Origin: Paenibacillus sp. FSL R7-0345
Lineage (GTDB): Bacteria; Bacillota; Bacilli; Paenibacillales; Paenibacillaceae
Length of the DNA stretch: 64,000 bases
Direction of reading: 5' to 3'
Assembly (NCBI RefSeq): GCF_038595055.1
Contig: NZ_CP152002.1
Span: 2,958,501 to 3,022,500 of the forward strand
Below are positions 43,279 to 52,281 of this stretch, one piece after another. The notes under the pieces were generated by a model. That model worked only from the letters and a program-made list of their open reading frames with translations. It was not told the DNA's origin and searched no databases. The translations under genes were made by a program, and so were the position numbers. The first letter of the stretch is position 1, and the number at the start of each line of letters is the position of its first letter.

Positions 43279-44883
43279 GTGGGGGGACGGCAAGAACAAT
43301 ACAAAGTGCTGCTGGTGGATGATGAGCCGATTATTCTGCGCAGCTTAAAGGTGGCTATTCCCTGGGAGGAGCTGGGTCTGAGTATTGCCGGCGAAGCCCG
43401 CAACGGGGAGGCTGCGCTGCGGCTGATTGAAGAAACTTCACCGCAGATCGTGATCAGCGATATCCGGATGCCGGTTATCGACGGTATAGCCTTAATGAAG
43501 GAACTGCTTCCGCGTAATCCGAAGCTGCTGTTTATTTTTATCAGCGGGTACGGGGAATTCGAATATGCGCGGGATGCGCTGCGCCTCGGTGCCTTTGATT
43601 ACCTGCTCAAGCCGATAGACCATGACGAGCTGACAGAAATGCTGACCCGGGCGCGGGCCAAGCTGGACCGCCAGAAGGAGAACGAGCAGCTGATGCACTC
43701 GGTCCAGATGCTGTCCATGCTGGCCCGGGAACGGATGTTTTCCGAATTTACGCTCGGCAATCCGCGGCCGCTGCAGCATTTGAAATGGCTGGAGAACAGC
43801 GAGCTGGAGCGCGAGTATTTCATGGCTGTGGTCCGGCTGGACGATTACGCATCTCTTACCGCCAAATGGAGTTCCGAGGAGAAACATCTGTGGCTGTTTG
43901 CAATCCGCAATATTCTTGAGGAATGGTCGCTGGAGAACGGGGCATTATCCATTTTTCCGTTTTACAACGGTGAATGGGTGCTGTTGTTCCCCGGAAGCCT
44001 CGGCACGGTCCGGAAGGAGCTCGGTGAGCGGCTTGTTGCGGATATCAAACGCTATTCCAAGCTGCACTGCTCGGTTGGCATCAGCCGCACTACACAGGGC
44101 ATTGACCAGCTGAGCACCGTTTATCCGCTTGCGGCCAAGGCGCTGTACCGCCGCTTTTATTCCGGAGAAGCCGGAGTGTTTATTGAAGAGGAAACCCCGG
44201 ACACCGGTGAGCGGGATATTCAATATCCCAAGGAGCTGGAGCTGTCGCTTATCGAGAGCATCCGGACCTTGAACCTCGAACGGATGCTGCTGCTGTTTGA
44301 CGAAATGTCCTGCTTCATTGAAGCACAGGCCTTGCCGAAAGAACTGGCACAGCGGGTCATCATCGAGCTTGTTGTTGTCCTGTACAGACAGTTCGAGCAG
44401 CTGAGCCTGCACGCGGAGTTGTCACTGGAGGGACTGCTGGGCAAGCTGCAGGGCCAGGGTACGCTGAGCGCAGTCATTAATGTGCTTAAGCAGGATTTCC
44501 GGGACTGGATGCAGGAAGGCAGCAGACAGGCAGCACGCGATGACGGCCGCAGTGTGGTCGATAAAGCCAAAAGGTATATTGAGGACAATTACCATAAGGA
44601 TCTGAGCATTGAAGAGGTGGCCGAGGTGGCAGACCTGAGCATCAGCCATTTCTGCACGCTGTTCAAGCAGGTCTCCGGTTATACCTTCCTGGAGTTCGTC
44701 ACCCACTGCCGGATGGAGAAGGCCAAATATATTTTGCAGAACAGCAGTGTCAAGGTATACCAGGTGGCGCCGCTTGTCGGCTATCAGGACCCGAAATACT
44801 TTACCCAGGTATTTAAGAAGGCTACGGGGAAGACACCGACGGAATACCGGGAAGAGGTAATGAGGGTGGCGGGTGAGGGCTGA
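43279..44883 (+). CDS. Response regulator with AraC-type DNA-binding domain, YesN family
   Basis: A 534-residue regulator. The receiver domain (about 8-125) has the acidic pair in LLVDDEPI, the phospho-acceptor Asp 61 in IVISDIRMP and the later Lys in DYLLKPID. A long middle part (about 130-420) is of the YesN type. The C-terminal AraC double helix-turn-helix (about 430-530) includes NYHKDLSIEEVAEVADLSIS and GYQDPKYFTQVFKKATGKTP. GTG 43279 has GGGAGG 8 bases upstream; GTG 43270 is too close. It is expected to control the importer genes upstream. Confidence 0.93.
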   Translation: MGGRQEQYKVLLVDDEPIILRSLKVAIPWEELGLSIAGEARNGEAALRLIEETSPQIVISDIRMPVIDGIALMKELLPRNPKLLFIFISGYGEFEYARDALRLGAFDYLLKPIDHDELTEMLTRARAKLDRQKENEQLMHSVQMLSMLARERMFSEFTLGNPRPLQHLKWLENSELEREYFMAVVRLDDYASLTAKWSSEEKHLWLFAIRNILEEWSLENGALSIFPFYNGEWVLLFPGSLGTVRKELGERLVADIKRYSKLHCSVGISRTTQGIDQLSTVYPLAAKALYRRFYSGEAGVFIEEETPDTGERDIQYPKELELSLIESIRTLNLERMLLLFDEMSCFIEAQALPKELAQRVIIELVVVLYRQFEQLSLHAELSLEGLLGKLQGQGTLSAVINVLKQDFRDWMQEGSRQAARDDGRSVVDKAKRYIEDNYHKDLSIEEVAEVADLSISHFCTLFKQVSGYTFLEFVTHCRMEKAKYILQNSSVKVYQVAPLVGYQDPKYFTQVFKKATGKTPTEYREEVMRVAGEG

Positions 44884-44945
44884 GGGTAGGGCATCGGGAA
44901 GTGCTCTAACCTAAAATGTGAATAGCAAGTAAATATTGCAGCCGT

Positions 44946-44992
44946 AGCCGTCTCGGAGGGGAAAACCATCCGGGGTATCTGCGGCTTTTTTA
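44946..44992 (+). terminator. Probable intrinsic terminator of the importer-regulator cluster
   Basis: AGCCG and CGGAGGGG pair with CCATCCG and CGGCT in a somewhat imperfect stem, followed by six T. Confidence 0.6.
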
Positions 44993-45022
44993 ATTTTCAA
45001 GTTAACCAAGCCGGATTCGCAC

Positions 45023-45092
45023 GGTATGACAAATGTCATACCCGTTCCTTGATGTTTATGTCTTACGGACATGACACATTCTTCACTATAAT
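45023..45092 (+). promoter_or_regulatory. des promoter with palindromic regulator sites
   Basis: GGTATGACAAATGTCATACC (45023-45042) is a perfect palindrome apart from its central AA. ATGTC/GACAT (45058-45072) is a second inverted repeat carrying the same TGTC/GACA core. TATAAT at 45087-45092 is the -10 box, 49 bases before the des ATG; the -35 region overlaps or abuts the second repeat. In B. subtilis DesR~P binds paired sites at this position to activate des, so these are likely DesR sites. Confidence 0.7.
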
Positions 45093-45141
45093 TAAGGTAA
45101 ATATATGAAGAGTGAGTGCACATACAAGGAGGAACCTACTG

Positions 45142-46209
45142 ATGTCCAAGAGCAGCACTGCATCCCAGCTCTCCAGCCTGAAGAAAAGCGTGGCCCCTTT
45201 TGAAAAAAATGACCGCAATACGAGTATAAAGCAGATGATTAACACGCTTGGCCCGCTGTTCCTGCTATGGGCGGCTGCTTATTTCAGCTTGTCCGTATCC
45301 TACTGGCTGACCCTGCTGTTTGCTGTACCGGCAGCTGGCTTTGTCATCCGTACCTTTATTATTTTTCATGATTGCTGTCATGGATCGTTCTTCAAGAACC
45401 GCAAAGCGAATGATATTCTCGGAACCATCACCGGTGTGCTGACCCTTGTCCCGTACCGCCAGTGGAAAAGAAGCCACTCCATCCATCACGCCGGCAGCAG
45501 CAACCTCGACAAACGCGGCATTGGTGATATCTGGATTATGACCGTTGAGGAGTACATTGCAGCTAAACCGCTGCAGCGTCTTTGGTACCGGATCTACCGC
45601 AATCCGCTGGTCATGTTCGGCGCAGGACCGATTGCCGTGTTCCTGATCCAGTACCGTTTTAACGTAAAAAGCGCCAGACGCCAGGAGCGGATGAATACGT
45701 ATCTGACGAATGTGCTGATTGTGGCGCTGTATGCCGGGATGATCTGGGCTGTCGGCTGGCAGGCATTTCTGCTGGTTCAGCTGCCGATCGTGTTCGTCTC
45801 AGGATTCCTGGGCATCTGGCTGTTCTATGTGCAGCATCAGTTCGAGGATACATTCTTTGAGCATGAAGAGGAGTGGAGCTATGTGATGGCAGCCGTAGAA
45901 GGAAGCTCGTATTACAAGCTGCCCAAGCTGCTGCAGTGGATCACCGGCAACATCGGCTTTCACCATGTGCATCATCTGGCGCCCAAAGTGCCTAACTATA
46001 ATCTGGAGCTGGCCCACAATGCCACACCGCCGCTGCAGAAAGCAACAACCATTACGATCGGCACAAGCCTGAAGGCGCTCCGTTTCCGTCTGTGGGACGA
46101 GGAGAATAAAGGGTTTGTCGGCTTTAAAGAGATTAAAGACCGGTTGCGGCAGCCGCTGCCTTCTGTTGAAGGAATGAAGATACAGAAACCCGGACTGCAG
46201 GCCAAATAG
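45142..46209 (+). CDS. des: Acyl-lipid fatty acid desaturase, Des-like
   Basis: A 355-residue membrane desaturase. Three histidine boxes bind the di-iron centre: HDCCHGS (about residue 76), HSIHHA (about 112) and HHVHH (about 274). Four hydrophobic helices surround them. In B. subtilis Des introduces a Delta5 double bond into membrane lipids upon cold shock. The start is ATG 45142 after AAGGAGG; the upstream ATG at 45112 lacks a site. DesK and DesR genes follow, which supports the assignment. Regio-specificity is inferred. Confidence 0.93.
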   Translation: MSKSSTASQLSSLKKSVAPFEKNDRNTSIKQMINTLGPLFLLWAAAYFSLSVSYWLTLLFAVPAAGFVIRTFIIFHDCCHGSFFKNRKANDILGTITGVLTLVPYRQWKRSHSIHHAGSSNLDKRGIGDIWIMTVEEYIAAKPLQRLWYRIYRNPLVMFGAGPIAVFLIQYRFNVKSARRQERMNTYLTNVLIVALYAGMIWAVGWQAFLLVQLPIVFVSGFLGIWLFYVQHQFEDTFFEHEEEWSYVMAAVEGSSYYKLPKLLQWITGNIGFHHVHHLAPKVPNYNLELAHNATPPLQKATTITIGTSLKALRFRLWDEENKGFVGFKEIKDRLRQPLPSVEGMKIQKPGLQAK

Positions 46210-46232
46210 AAGAGCTCCAGAGCCGGAGCCAG

Positions 46233-46284
46233 GAGAGGAAGCAGACACGCTAAAATGGCGGCGGGTACGCTTCTTCTCTTTTTT
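46233..46284 (+). terminator. Intercistronic terminator between des and desK
   Basis: GAGAGGAAGC pairs (one G-T) with GCTTCTTCTC, followed by TTTTTT. It lies in the 131-base gap, so desKR would be made at lower level by readthrough or from a separate promoter. Confidence 0.7.
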
Positions 46285-46340
46285 ACTGCGGATTATGCTA
46301 AAATGGGGGTACAAACTTGCTGGTAAAAAGGATGGCGGAT

Positions 46341-47480
46341 ATGCAGAAGTGGCATCATATTTTTCATAAAAGCACGGGCTTAAGCCCTTATGTATGGGTT
46401 GTGTTCTATATTCTGCCGTTTTACTCGATCTTCCGCTTATCCTCGATGGACCGCTGGGTGTACGGCATTGTCATGATTATTCTGTTTTTTGCCTGTTATG
46501 TGCTTGCCTTCAAATCGCGGGGCTGGCTGGTCTACTTCTGGACGAGTGTGCAGATTATTGTTTCCATAACGATGACGCTGATGTTCGGTTATATGTATTT
46601 CGCGCTGTTTCTGGCCTTTTTTATCGGGAATATCCAGAGCCGGGCGGGCTTCTTCACCATGTATACGATTCATCTGCTGACGACGATTGTGGCGATCAAT
46701 TATGAGCTGATTACGCGCAATCCGGTATTTTTGTCCCAGCTGCCTTTTGTATTGGTCAGTATTATTGCTGTAGTGCTGCTGCCCGTAACTACCTACAACC
46801 GCAACAATCAGGATAAGCTGCAGGGCCAGCTGGAGGATGCGAACAAGCGGATCTCGGAACTGGTCATTATGGAGGAGCGCCAGCGGATTTCGCGGGACCT
46901 GCATGATACACTGGGTCAAAAGCTGTCCCTGATCGGGCTCAAGAGTGACCTGGCCGGCAAGCTGATCAACAAAAATCCGGCGCAGGCTATTGTGGAGATT
47001 AACGACGTCCGCCAGACGGCAAGAAGTGCGCTCAAAGAGGTCCGGGAGATGATTACCCAGATGCGGGGTATCCGGCTGGAGGATGAGCTGGTGCGGATCA
47101 GGCAGCTTTTGCAGGCGGCGGAGATTGAATTTGAACTACAGGGCAGTCCCAAGCTGGAAAATACCTCATTGATAACAGAAAATGTACTCAGTATGTGTAT
47201 TAAAGAAGCGGTGACGAATGTAGTCAAGCACAGCAGTGCTACCAAGTGCTGCATTCAGATTGAGCCCTCCCGCACGGATGTGGCGATCAGGGTGTCTGAC
47301 AACGGAAATGGCCTTAACGGGGCTAATCTGAATTACAAAGGCCACGGCCTTCAGGGGATGAGGGAGCGGCTGGAGTTTGTCAACGGATGTATGGAGATTA
47401 CGCAGAACAGCGGAACGACGGTTATGATTAAGGTACCGACAGTAATCCGGCAACTGGAAATGGAGGCGAAAGAAGGATGA
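46341..47480 (+). CDS. desK: Thermosensor histidine kinase DesK
   Basis: A 379-residue kinase. Four to five helices (residues about 10-150) form the thermosensor, then a coiled coil leads to the catalytic histidine. RISRDLHDTLGQKLSLIGLK places that His at residue 188, as in B. subtilis DesK, which supports ATG 46341 over TTG 46317. The ATPase part has CIKEAVTNVVKHS and VSDNGNGL. DesK phosphorylates DesR in cold-rigid membranes. AAAGGA lies 8 bases before the ATG. The stop overlaps desR by 4 bases. Confidence 0.93.
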   Translation: MQKWHHIFHKSTGLSPYVWVVFYILPFYSIFRLSSMDRWVYGIVMIILFFACYVLAFKSRGWLVYFWTSVQIIVSITMTLMFGYMYFALFLAFFIGNIQSRAGFFTMYTIHLLTTIVAINYELITRNPVFLSQLPFVLVSIIAVVLLPVTTYNRNNQDKLQGQLEDANKRISELVIMEERQRISRDLHDTLGQKLSLIGLKSDLAGKLINKNPAQAIVEINDVRQTARSALKEVREMITQMRGIRLEDELVRIRQLLQAAEIEFELQGSPKLENTSLITENVLSMCIKEAVTNVVKHSSATKCCIQIEPSRTDVAIRVSDNGNGLNGANLNYKGHGLQGMRERLEFVNGCMEITQNSGTTVMIKVPTVIRQLEMEAKEG

Positions 47481-48079
47481 TTCATATTGTGATTGCTGAA
47501 GACCAGCGCATGCTGCTTGGCGCACTGGCTTCGCTGCTGGATCTGGAAGAGGATATGAAGGTAGTGGGCCGCGCGGGCAACGGGGAGGAAGCGGTCAAGC
47601 TGGTGCAGCAGCACAAGCCGGACATCTGCATCATGGACATTGAAATGCCGGCGATGACCGGACTAGAGGCGGCAGAAGCGCTGAAGGGCTCCGGCTGTAA
47701 AATCATGATCCTGACCACGTTTGCCCGGACCGGTTATTTCGAGCGTGCTGTAAAAGCCGGCGTGGATGCCTATCTGCTTAAGGACAGCCCCAGCGAGGAG
47801 CTGGCTCTCTCCATCCGCAGCGTTATGGCCGGCAGAAGAATCTATGCCCCGGAGCTGATGGATGAGGCTTACAGCAGTGAAGCCAACCCGCTGACCCAGC
47901 GCGAGAAGGAAGTGCTCGGCCTGATCGCCGACGGCAAAAATACGAAGGAAATCGCCAGCCAGCTCTATATCACAACCGGAACCGTGCGCAACTATATTTC
48001 GGTGATTCTTGACAAGCTGGATGTCGGCAACCGGATTGAGGCGATAACGCGTTTTAAGGAAAAGGGCTGGTTTAAATAG
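47477..48079 (+). CDS. desR: Response regulator DesR
   Basis: A 200-residue NarL/LuxR-type regulator. The receiver has the acidic EDQR pocket, phospho-acceptor Asp 54 in ICIMDIEMPAMTG and the Lys in YLLKDSPSEEL. The C-terminal helix-turn-helix reads NPLTQREKEVLGLIADGKNT followed by EIASQLYITTGTVRNYIS. It starts in an ATGA overlap with desK. It is expected to bind the palindromes at 45023-45072 and to activate des in the cold. A terminator follows within 60 bases. Confidence 0.94.
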   Translation: MIHIVIAEDQRMLLGALASLLDLEEDMKVVGRAGNGEEAVKLVQQHKPDICIMDIEMPAMTGLEAAEALKGSGCKIMILTTFARTGYFERAVKAGVDAYLLKDSPSEELALSIRSVMAGRRIYAPELMDEAYSSEANPLTQREKEVLGLIADGKNTKEIASQLYITTGTVRNYISVILDKLDVGNRIEAITRFKEKGWFK

Positions 48080-48104
48080 AGGGTTTAGGCAGACTGAAGC
48101 TTAA

Positions 48105-48138
48105 AAGGGAGGGACCATGGGTCCGTCCTATTTTTTTT
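48105..48138 (+). terminator. Intrinsic terminator after desR
   Basis: AGGGAGGGACC pairs with GGTCCGTCCT around an AT loop, followed by eight T. Confidence 0.88.
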
Positions 48139-48351
48139 GGAGAAAGTTATGAGTCGGGTAGGTTGTATAGTTCCTTTTGCCCAATTTTACCATAACAGGG
48201 CTTGTAAGATTGGAAGCACAGTTGATTTTTGTTAAGATAAATGCAAACATGTGATCTTATCTACCGGTATGGGTAATTGAGGTTATGTGCCTGTTTTCTG
48301 CAATAAGGTTATGTTCTCATATTCCAGCTTACAAGTCGGGAGGTATCTGCT

Positions 48352-49788
48352 TTGCCTGAACTTACTTCATCTTATGTGGATTCTCTAGCACCTAACACCG
48401 CCGCCATCAAGAACGGCCAGGGTCTGGTGCGCAAAAAGAGCTTCATCCAGCTTCACCGCACCGAGGACGGCGAGCTGCTGTTCGGACAATGTGCCGGCAG
48501 CGGTAAAACACCGTACGAATGCTCGGTAGACTTCGTTACCCCGGAGAGCCCGGTGTTCCGCTGCTCCTGCCCAAGCCGCCAGTTTCCCTGCAAGCATGCC
48601 CTTGGATTGCTGTATGCCTATGTGGAGGGCCAGACCTTTACTCCTGCTCCTGTTCCGGAGGATATTGCCTCCAAACGGGATAAGGCTGAGAAACGCGAAG
48701 AGAACAAGGCCAAACAGGCTGCCGAGGGCAGTCCGGCCAAGCCCAAGAAGATTAATAAATCCGCGCTCAAGAAAAAAATCACCGCCCAGCTGGAAGGGCT
48801 GGAGCTGCTGGAGAAGCTGGTGCTCTCGCTGGTCCGCGGCGGCTTGTCGACTATCGACGCCAAGACGCTGAAGGCGGTACAGGAGCATGTTAAACAGCTC
48901 GGCAACTATTATTTGTCCGGTGCTCAGATTGAGCTTCGCCGGTTTGCGCTGCTGCTAGGCAAAGGAGAGGACCGTGAACAGGGCTATACATATGCGGTCC
49001 GGCAGCTGACCCTGCTGCATGCCTTCATTAAGAAGGGCCGCAGCTATCTGACTGCGAGAAGCGAGGACCCTGAGCTGGCCCTCGATCATGAATCAACTAT
49101 CGATGAATGGCTGGGTCATGCCTGGCAGCTGTCCGAGCTGAAGGAATATGGGCTGACAACTGAGAATGCAGAGCTGCTTCAGCTGGCTTTTTACAGCTAT
49201 GATGACAAAGCCCGCCAGGAATTCGTGGACCAGGGCTACTGGCTGGATAAGTCTGCCGGAGCCGTTTATAAGACATTGCATTACCGTCCGTACAAGGCAG
49301 CCAAGCTGCTGCGTGAGGAAGACAGCTTCTATGAAGTGGCTGAAGTGCCGCTGCTATATAAATATCCGGGTGATATGAACCCGCGGGTCCGTTATGAAGG
49401 GATGACCGCAAGAACGGTCACTCCGGCAGATCTCGGGCAGGTTCACGCTCATGCCCACAGCTCCATCGCCGAGGCGGTCAAGAAGGTGAAGAACCAGCTG
49501 AAGAATCCGCTCAGCGACAAGGAGCCAGTGCTGCTGCTCCATGCTGTAAGTATCAGTCAGACCGATCAGGGCGAGTATCTGATTACAGATGAAGCCGGGG
49601 GACAACTGGTGCTGGAGGATATTCCCGCACTGCCCCAGGGTACAACCGCGCTGCTGCCTTTCCTGCCGGCGGTATGTCTGCAGAATTGCTCCCTGCTGGT
49701 CATGTTTGAGCATGATATGGACCGGGGCAGGCTTGCAGCTCAGCCGCTTGGCATCATCCACGCCGAAGGCATTACACGGCTTCTTTAA
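48352..49788 (+). CDS. SWIM zinc-finger protein
   Basis: A 478-residue protein. Residues 71-82 (CSCPSRQFPCKH) match the SWIM motif CxCx(n)CxH, here with six residues between the second and third cysteines. SWIM domains bind zinc and mediate DNA or protein contacts. Residues about 110-150 are a K/A-rich linker; the remainder is a mixed fold with no motif I recognise. TTG 48352 follows GGGAGG by about 7 bases. This is the first gene of a five-gene cluster with HEAT-like, MoxR, DUF5682 and VWA proteins, separated from desR by a terminator and about 210 bases without other clear features. Confidence 0.85.
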   Translation: MPELTSSYVDSLAPNTAAIKNGQGLVRKKSFIQLHRTEDGELLFGQCAGSGKTPYECSVDFVTPESPVFRCSCPSRQFPCKHALGLLYAYVEGQTFTPAPVPEDIASKRDKAEKREENKAKQAAEGSPAKPKKINKSALKKKITAQLEGLELLEKLVLSLVRGGLSTIDAKTLKAVQEHVKQLGNYYLSGAQIELRRFALLLGKGEDREQGYTYAVRQLTLLHAFIKKGRSYLTARSEDPELALDHESTIDEWLGHAWQLSELKEYGLTTENAELLQLAFYSYDDKARQEFVDQGYWLDKSAGAVYKTLHYRPYKAAKLLREEDSFYEVAEVPLLYKYPGDMNPRVRYEGMTARTVTPADLGQVHAHAHSSIAEAVKKVKNQLKNPLSDKEPVLLLHAVSISQTDQGEYLITDEAGGQLVLEDIPALPQGTTALLPFLPAVCLQNCSLLVMFEHDMDRGRLAAQPLGIIHAEGITRLL

Positions 49789-49844
49789 CTATTTAAGGAT
49801 CTGAAACATAGCCTTTGCATAATATTTCGGTAGGGGGAACGCCC

Positions 49845-51695
49845 ATGAGTACAGCATTATTGCAAGAGCTTCATCAGGAGGTACGAAGACTATATATTGC
49901 GGGCAGCGATCTGGCTGCAGACGATTTCCGCCTGAAACGGCTGCTGCCGCAGTTCGAGCAGCTGGGCGAACGGGCTGCTGTGTTCAAGCGGCTTGGTGAG
50001 GGGATTTCGGCACTGATGTCAACTGAAGCTGCTGCAGGGCAGGGTTCCGCAGTGAAGCTGCAGGACCTGGCCCTGCTGCTGGAATCGGTGCTGTATACCC
50101 AGGGAAGCACCTCGCCGTCCGGCGGTGTACCCGATCAGCTGCAGGGCAGCGCATTTGGACTGGAGACCAAGGTATCCTCCCGGAAGCTGTCAGCTGTCCG
50201 TCAGGCATTAACGACAACAGGAAGCGGCAGATACGAGACAGTGCTTGAAGCGTTCAAGGATGGCGTGTTCGAGGATCTGCGCCTGCTCCCGCTGGCCGTC
50301 AGTGCGCTTGGCGATCCCTATGCGGAGCTTGCAGACTTCGCCATGAACAAGATTGTGCCATCCTATGGTCCGGCTGCAGCCGATTATCTGGTGGAGCATT
50401 TCAATCCAGCCGGCGGAAAAAGCGAAGTCCGCAAGCTGCATGTGATCAAAGCAGTAGGCCGTCCTGAGCTGCTTGAAGAAATCTTCAAGGCTGCCGGCAG
50501 CGGCAGCGATGATGTGCGGGCGGCGGCTATTCTCTGCCTGGCCGGTCAGCAGGAATATGTTCAGGCACTGCTTGATTGGACAACGGACAAGAAGAAGCCG
50601 ATCCGCGAAGCTGCATATACAGCACTTGCGGAAGGGGGCTCAGCAGAGGGGCAGGAGCGGCTGTTTGAGGCTTTTGCCGGGAAGAAGGACCGGGAACTGG
50701 CGGCCTATGCGCTGGCGAAATGGCCGTCTGAACCGCTGGCAGAAAGGCTGTCAGTGAAGTTTATGGATGAGCTGCAGGAGGCCCTGGCAGCGGATCATAA
50801 AGACAGCAAAAAGAACGAGGCACTCTGGAACGTCATCTCGCTGTACCTGATAGCCCTTACTGATATCCGCAATCCGCAGCTTGATGAAATATTCCGTTTT
50901 ATTATTGGAGAATATGACCGGTTTGCCGCTCTGGGCTGGCTGCATCTGCTGGACCGGGCTGCGCGGTATGAAGAAACTGCGCAGTCGGAGCAGGGACTTG
51001 AGCTGCTGCGTGAGCTGGATAAGAAGAGCGTACGCTACCTTTCTTACTACTTCCGCGCAGCGCAGCAGCTCCTCACAGCCGGGGAGCTCTACGCTGAGTT
51101 CGCCGGGGGATCGATGCTCGACAAGATGAAGGCGAAGCTGGCTAAAGATGCCGCCACGCGTAACCGTGTGCTGCAGGAGACGTTGGAGGAGCAGATCCTG
51201 AATGCGGAAAGAGTGACTTATGAGCTCTCCTGGGATTATTCGGGAAGCCGCCAGCAGTATGTGTGGGAGATGCTGTCTCCGGACCGGATCGCGGCAGAGT
51301 GGGACCCGCGGTGGCTGGACTGGGCGATTGACCGGGATGCCCCGGAGCTGGTATCCGCTCTTGCCCGCCCCGGTCATTCCGGTGTACAGGAGTATCTGAT
51401 TGCCAAGCTTAACCGGGAAGGTAAACACCGCAAAGACTTTGACTTCGTGTCCAATCTGTTTAAAGGACTTGAACGCGCGGGGCTTCCTGAAGCGGAGCGG
51501 CAGGAGCTGCTGATCTCTGTGGTGGCGGAGCAGCGATTTCAGAATCCGTACTCCCTGCATTTTTATCTGCTTGAGCTGATGCTGAGCTTCCCGGCCAGCT
51601 ATGCTGAACGGATTGAAGCGGTCTTGCCTAAATACCGCTACGAGAGCAAAACGCAGCTGGAGTATGTAGCCAGCCATCTGCGAGGCCGGCAGTAG
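49845..51695 (+). CDS. HEAT-like helical repeat protein
   Basis: A 616-residue protein made mainly of alpha helices. Residues about 150-300 show HEAT/ARM-like repeats (DDVRAAAILCLAGQQEYVQA; PIREAAYTALAEGGS), and the C-terminal half is also helical, with a highly charged YDRFAALGWLHLLDRAARYEE segment. It may be a DUF5691-like partner of SWIM proteins; I recall that pairing in other bacteria but cannot confirm it here. ATG 49845 has GGGGG 8 bases ahead; the open frame begins 30 bases earlier without a site. It lies 56 bases after the SWIM gene, with the spacer 51696-52281 after it. Confidence 0.75.
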   Translation: MSTALLQELHQEVRRLYIAGSDLAADDFRLKRLLPQFEQLGERAAVFKRLGEGISALMSTEAAAGQGSAVKLQDLALLLESVLYTQGSTSPSGGVPDQLQGSAFGLETKVSSRKLSAVRQALTTTGSGRYETVLEAFKDGVFEDLRLLPLAVSALGDPYAELADFAMNKIVPSYGPAAADYLVEHFNPAGGKSEVRKLHVIKAVGRPELLEEIFKAAGSGSDDVRAAAILCLAGQQEYVQALLDWTTDKKKPIREAAYTALAEGGSAEGQERLFEAFAGKKDRELAAYALAKWPSEPLAERLSVKFMDELQEALAADHKDSKKNEALWNVISLYLIALTDIRNPQLDEIFRFIIGEYDRFAALGWLHLLDRAARYEETAQSEQGLELLRELDKKSVRYLSYYFRAAQQLLTAGELYAEFAGGSMLDKMKAKLAKDAATRNRVLQETLEEQILNAERVTYELSWDYSGSRQQYVWEMLSPDRIAAEWDPRWLDWAIDRDAPELVSALARPGHSGVQEYLIAKLNREGKHRKDFDFVSNLFKGLERAGLPEAERQELLISVVAEQRFQNPYSLHFYLLELMLSFPASYAERIEAVLPKYRYESKTQLEYVASHLRGRQ

Positions 51696-51816
51696 GCTGG
51701 CTTTAGGCGGGGGCTTGGCGTTAGGCGTTAATGGACGGGTGCAATACCTATATAGATTGAACTTAAGAACTTATGTTAAGGAAAGAGTGGCGGAGGAGAA
51801 TTTTGGAACTGGAGGA

Positions 51817-51931
51817 GCGGTAGCGACCGCCTGAAAGCTTTTCGCAGAAAAGCTCGCATCGGAAGCATAAGCTGTCTGCGGATTTCATCCGTTAAAAACG
51901 GTATAAATCAAAAAAATCTGCAGACAACAGC
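51817..51931. other. Structured intergenic DNA or possible RNA
   Basis: Three consecutive stems: GCGGTAGCGACCGC (51817-51830), AGCTTTTC/GAAAAGCT (51836-51854), and a long stem GCTGTCTGC with GCAGACAACAGC (51871-51931) that encloses CCGTT/AACGG (51889-51901). The block is upstream of the repeated AT-rich DNA at 52002-52193 and both lie in the 586-base gap 51696-52281. It looks like a dispersed intergenic element or a non-coding RNA. No coding frame or promoter was convincing. Confidence 0.5.
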
Positions 51932-52001
51932 GGCTGGAAGTCCAAACATTCTCTGGAGTCACATGCAATCCCAAAACAGCAAAATTATTAGTTCAATCTA
52001 T

Positions 52002-52193
52002 ATAGTTGGATTTTCGACACTTAATTCCGGCTAATTTCAATTTTTGCAGTCATTAAGTGGAAAAAAGGCATTTAATTTGACCGAAATAGCCTTTCAGGCC
52101 TGATTTACGGGAAATTAAGTAGCGTTTTTCCAACTAGAATTTCAATAAGCATTATTCGTAGAAGAAATAAGCAGCGATTTTCCACTTAGTTGG
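52002..52193. repeat. AT-rich inverted and direct repeat element
   Basis: ATAGTTGGATTTTCGACACTTAATT (first part at 52002-52026) is matched in inverted form at 52113-52137 (AATTAAGT... CAACTAG). Two further copies of the same core occur: ATTAAGTGGAAAAA near 52052-52065 and GATTTTCCACTTAGTTGG near 52176-52193. This looks like a small MITE-like or palindromic intergenic repeat. It begins about 310 bases after the HEAT gene and ends just before the MoxR gene. Whether it is repeated elsewhere in the genome cannot be seen here. Confidence 0.6.
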
Positions 52194-52281
52194 TTGAAGC
52201 ATGCTAAGGGGCAGGAAGAGCTTGAGAAATTGCCAGCCTTTCAAGGAATGTTTCATGATATTACACAAAGGAGAGGTGTAC

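Noticed and set aside
51696-51780. Terminator after the HEAT-like gene
   Set aside because: GC-rich repeats of GGC/TTAGGCG occur but no stem with a T-run is visible, so readthrough into the spacer is likely.
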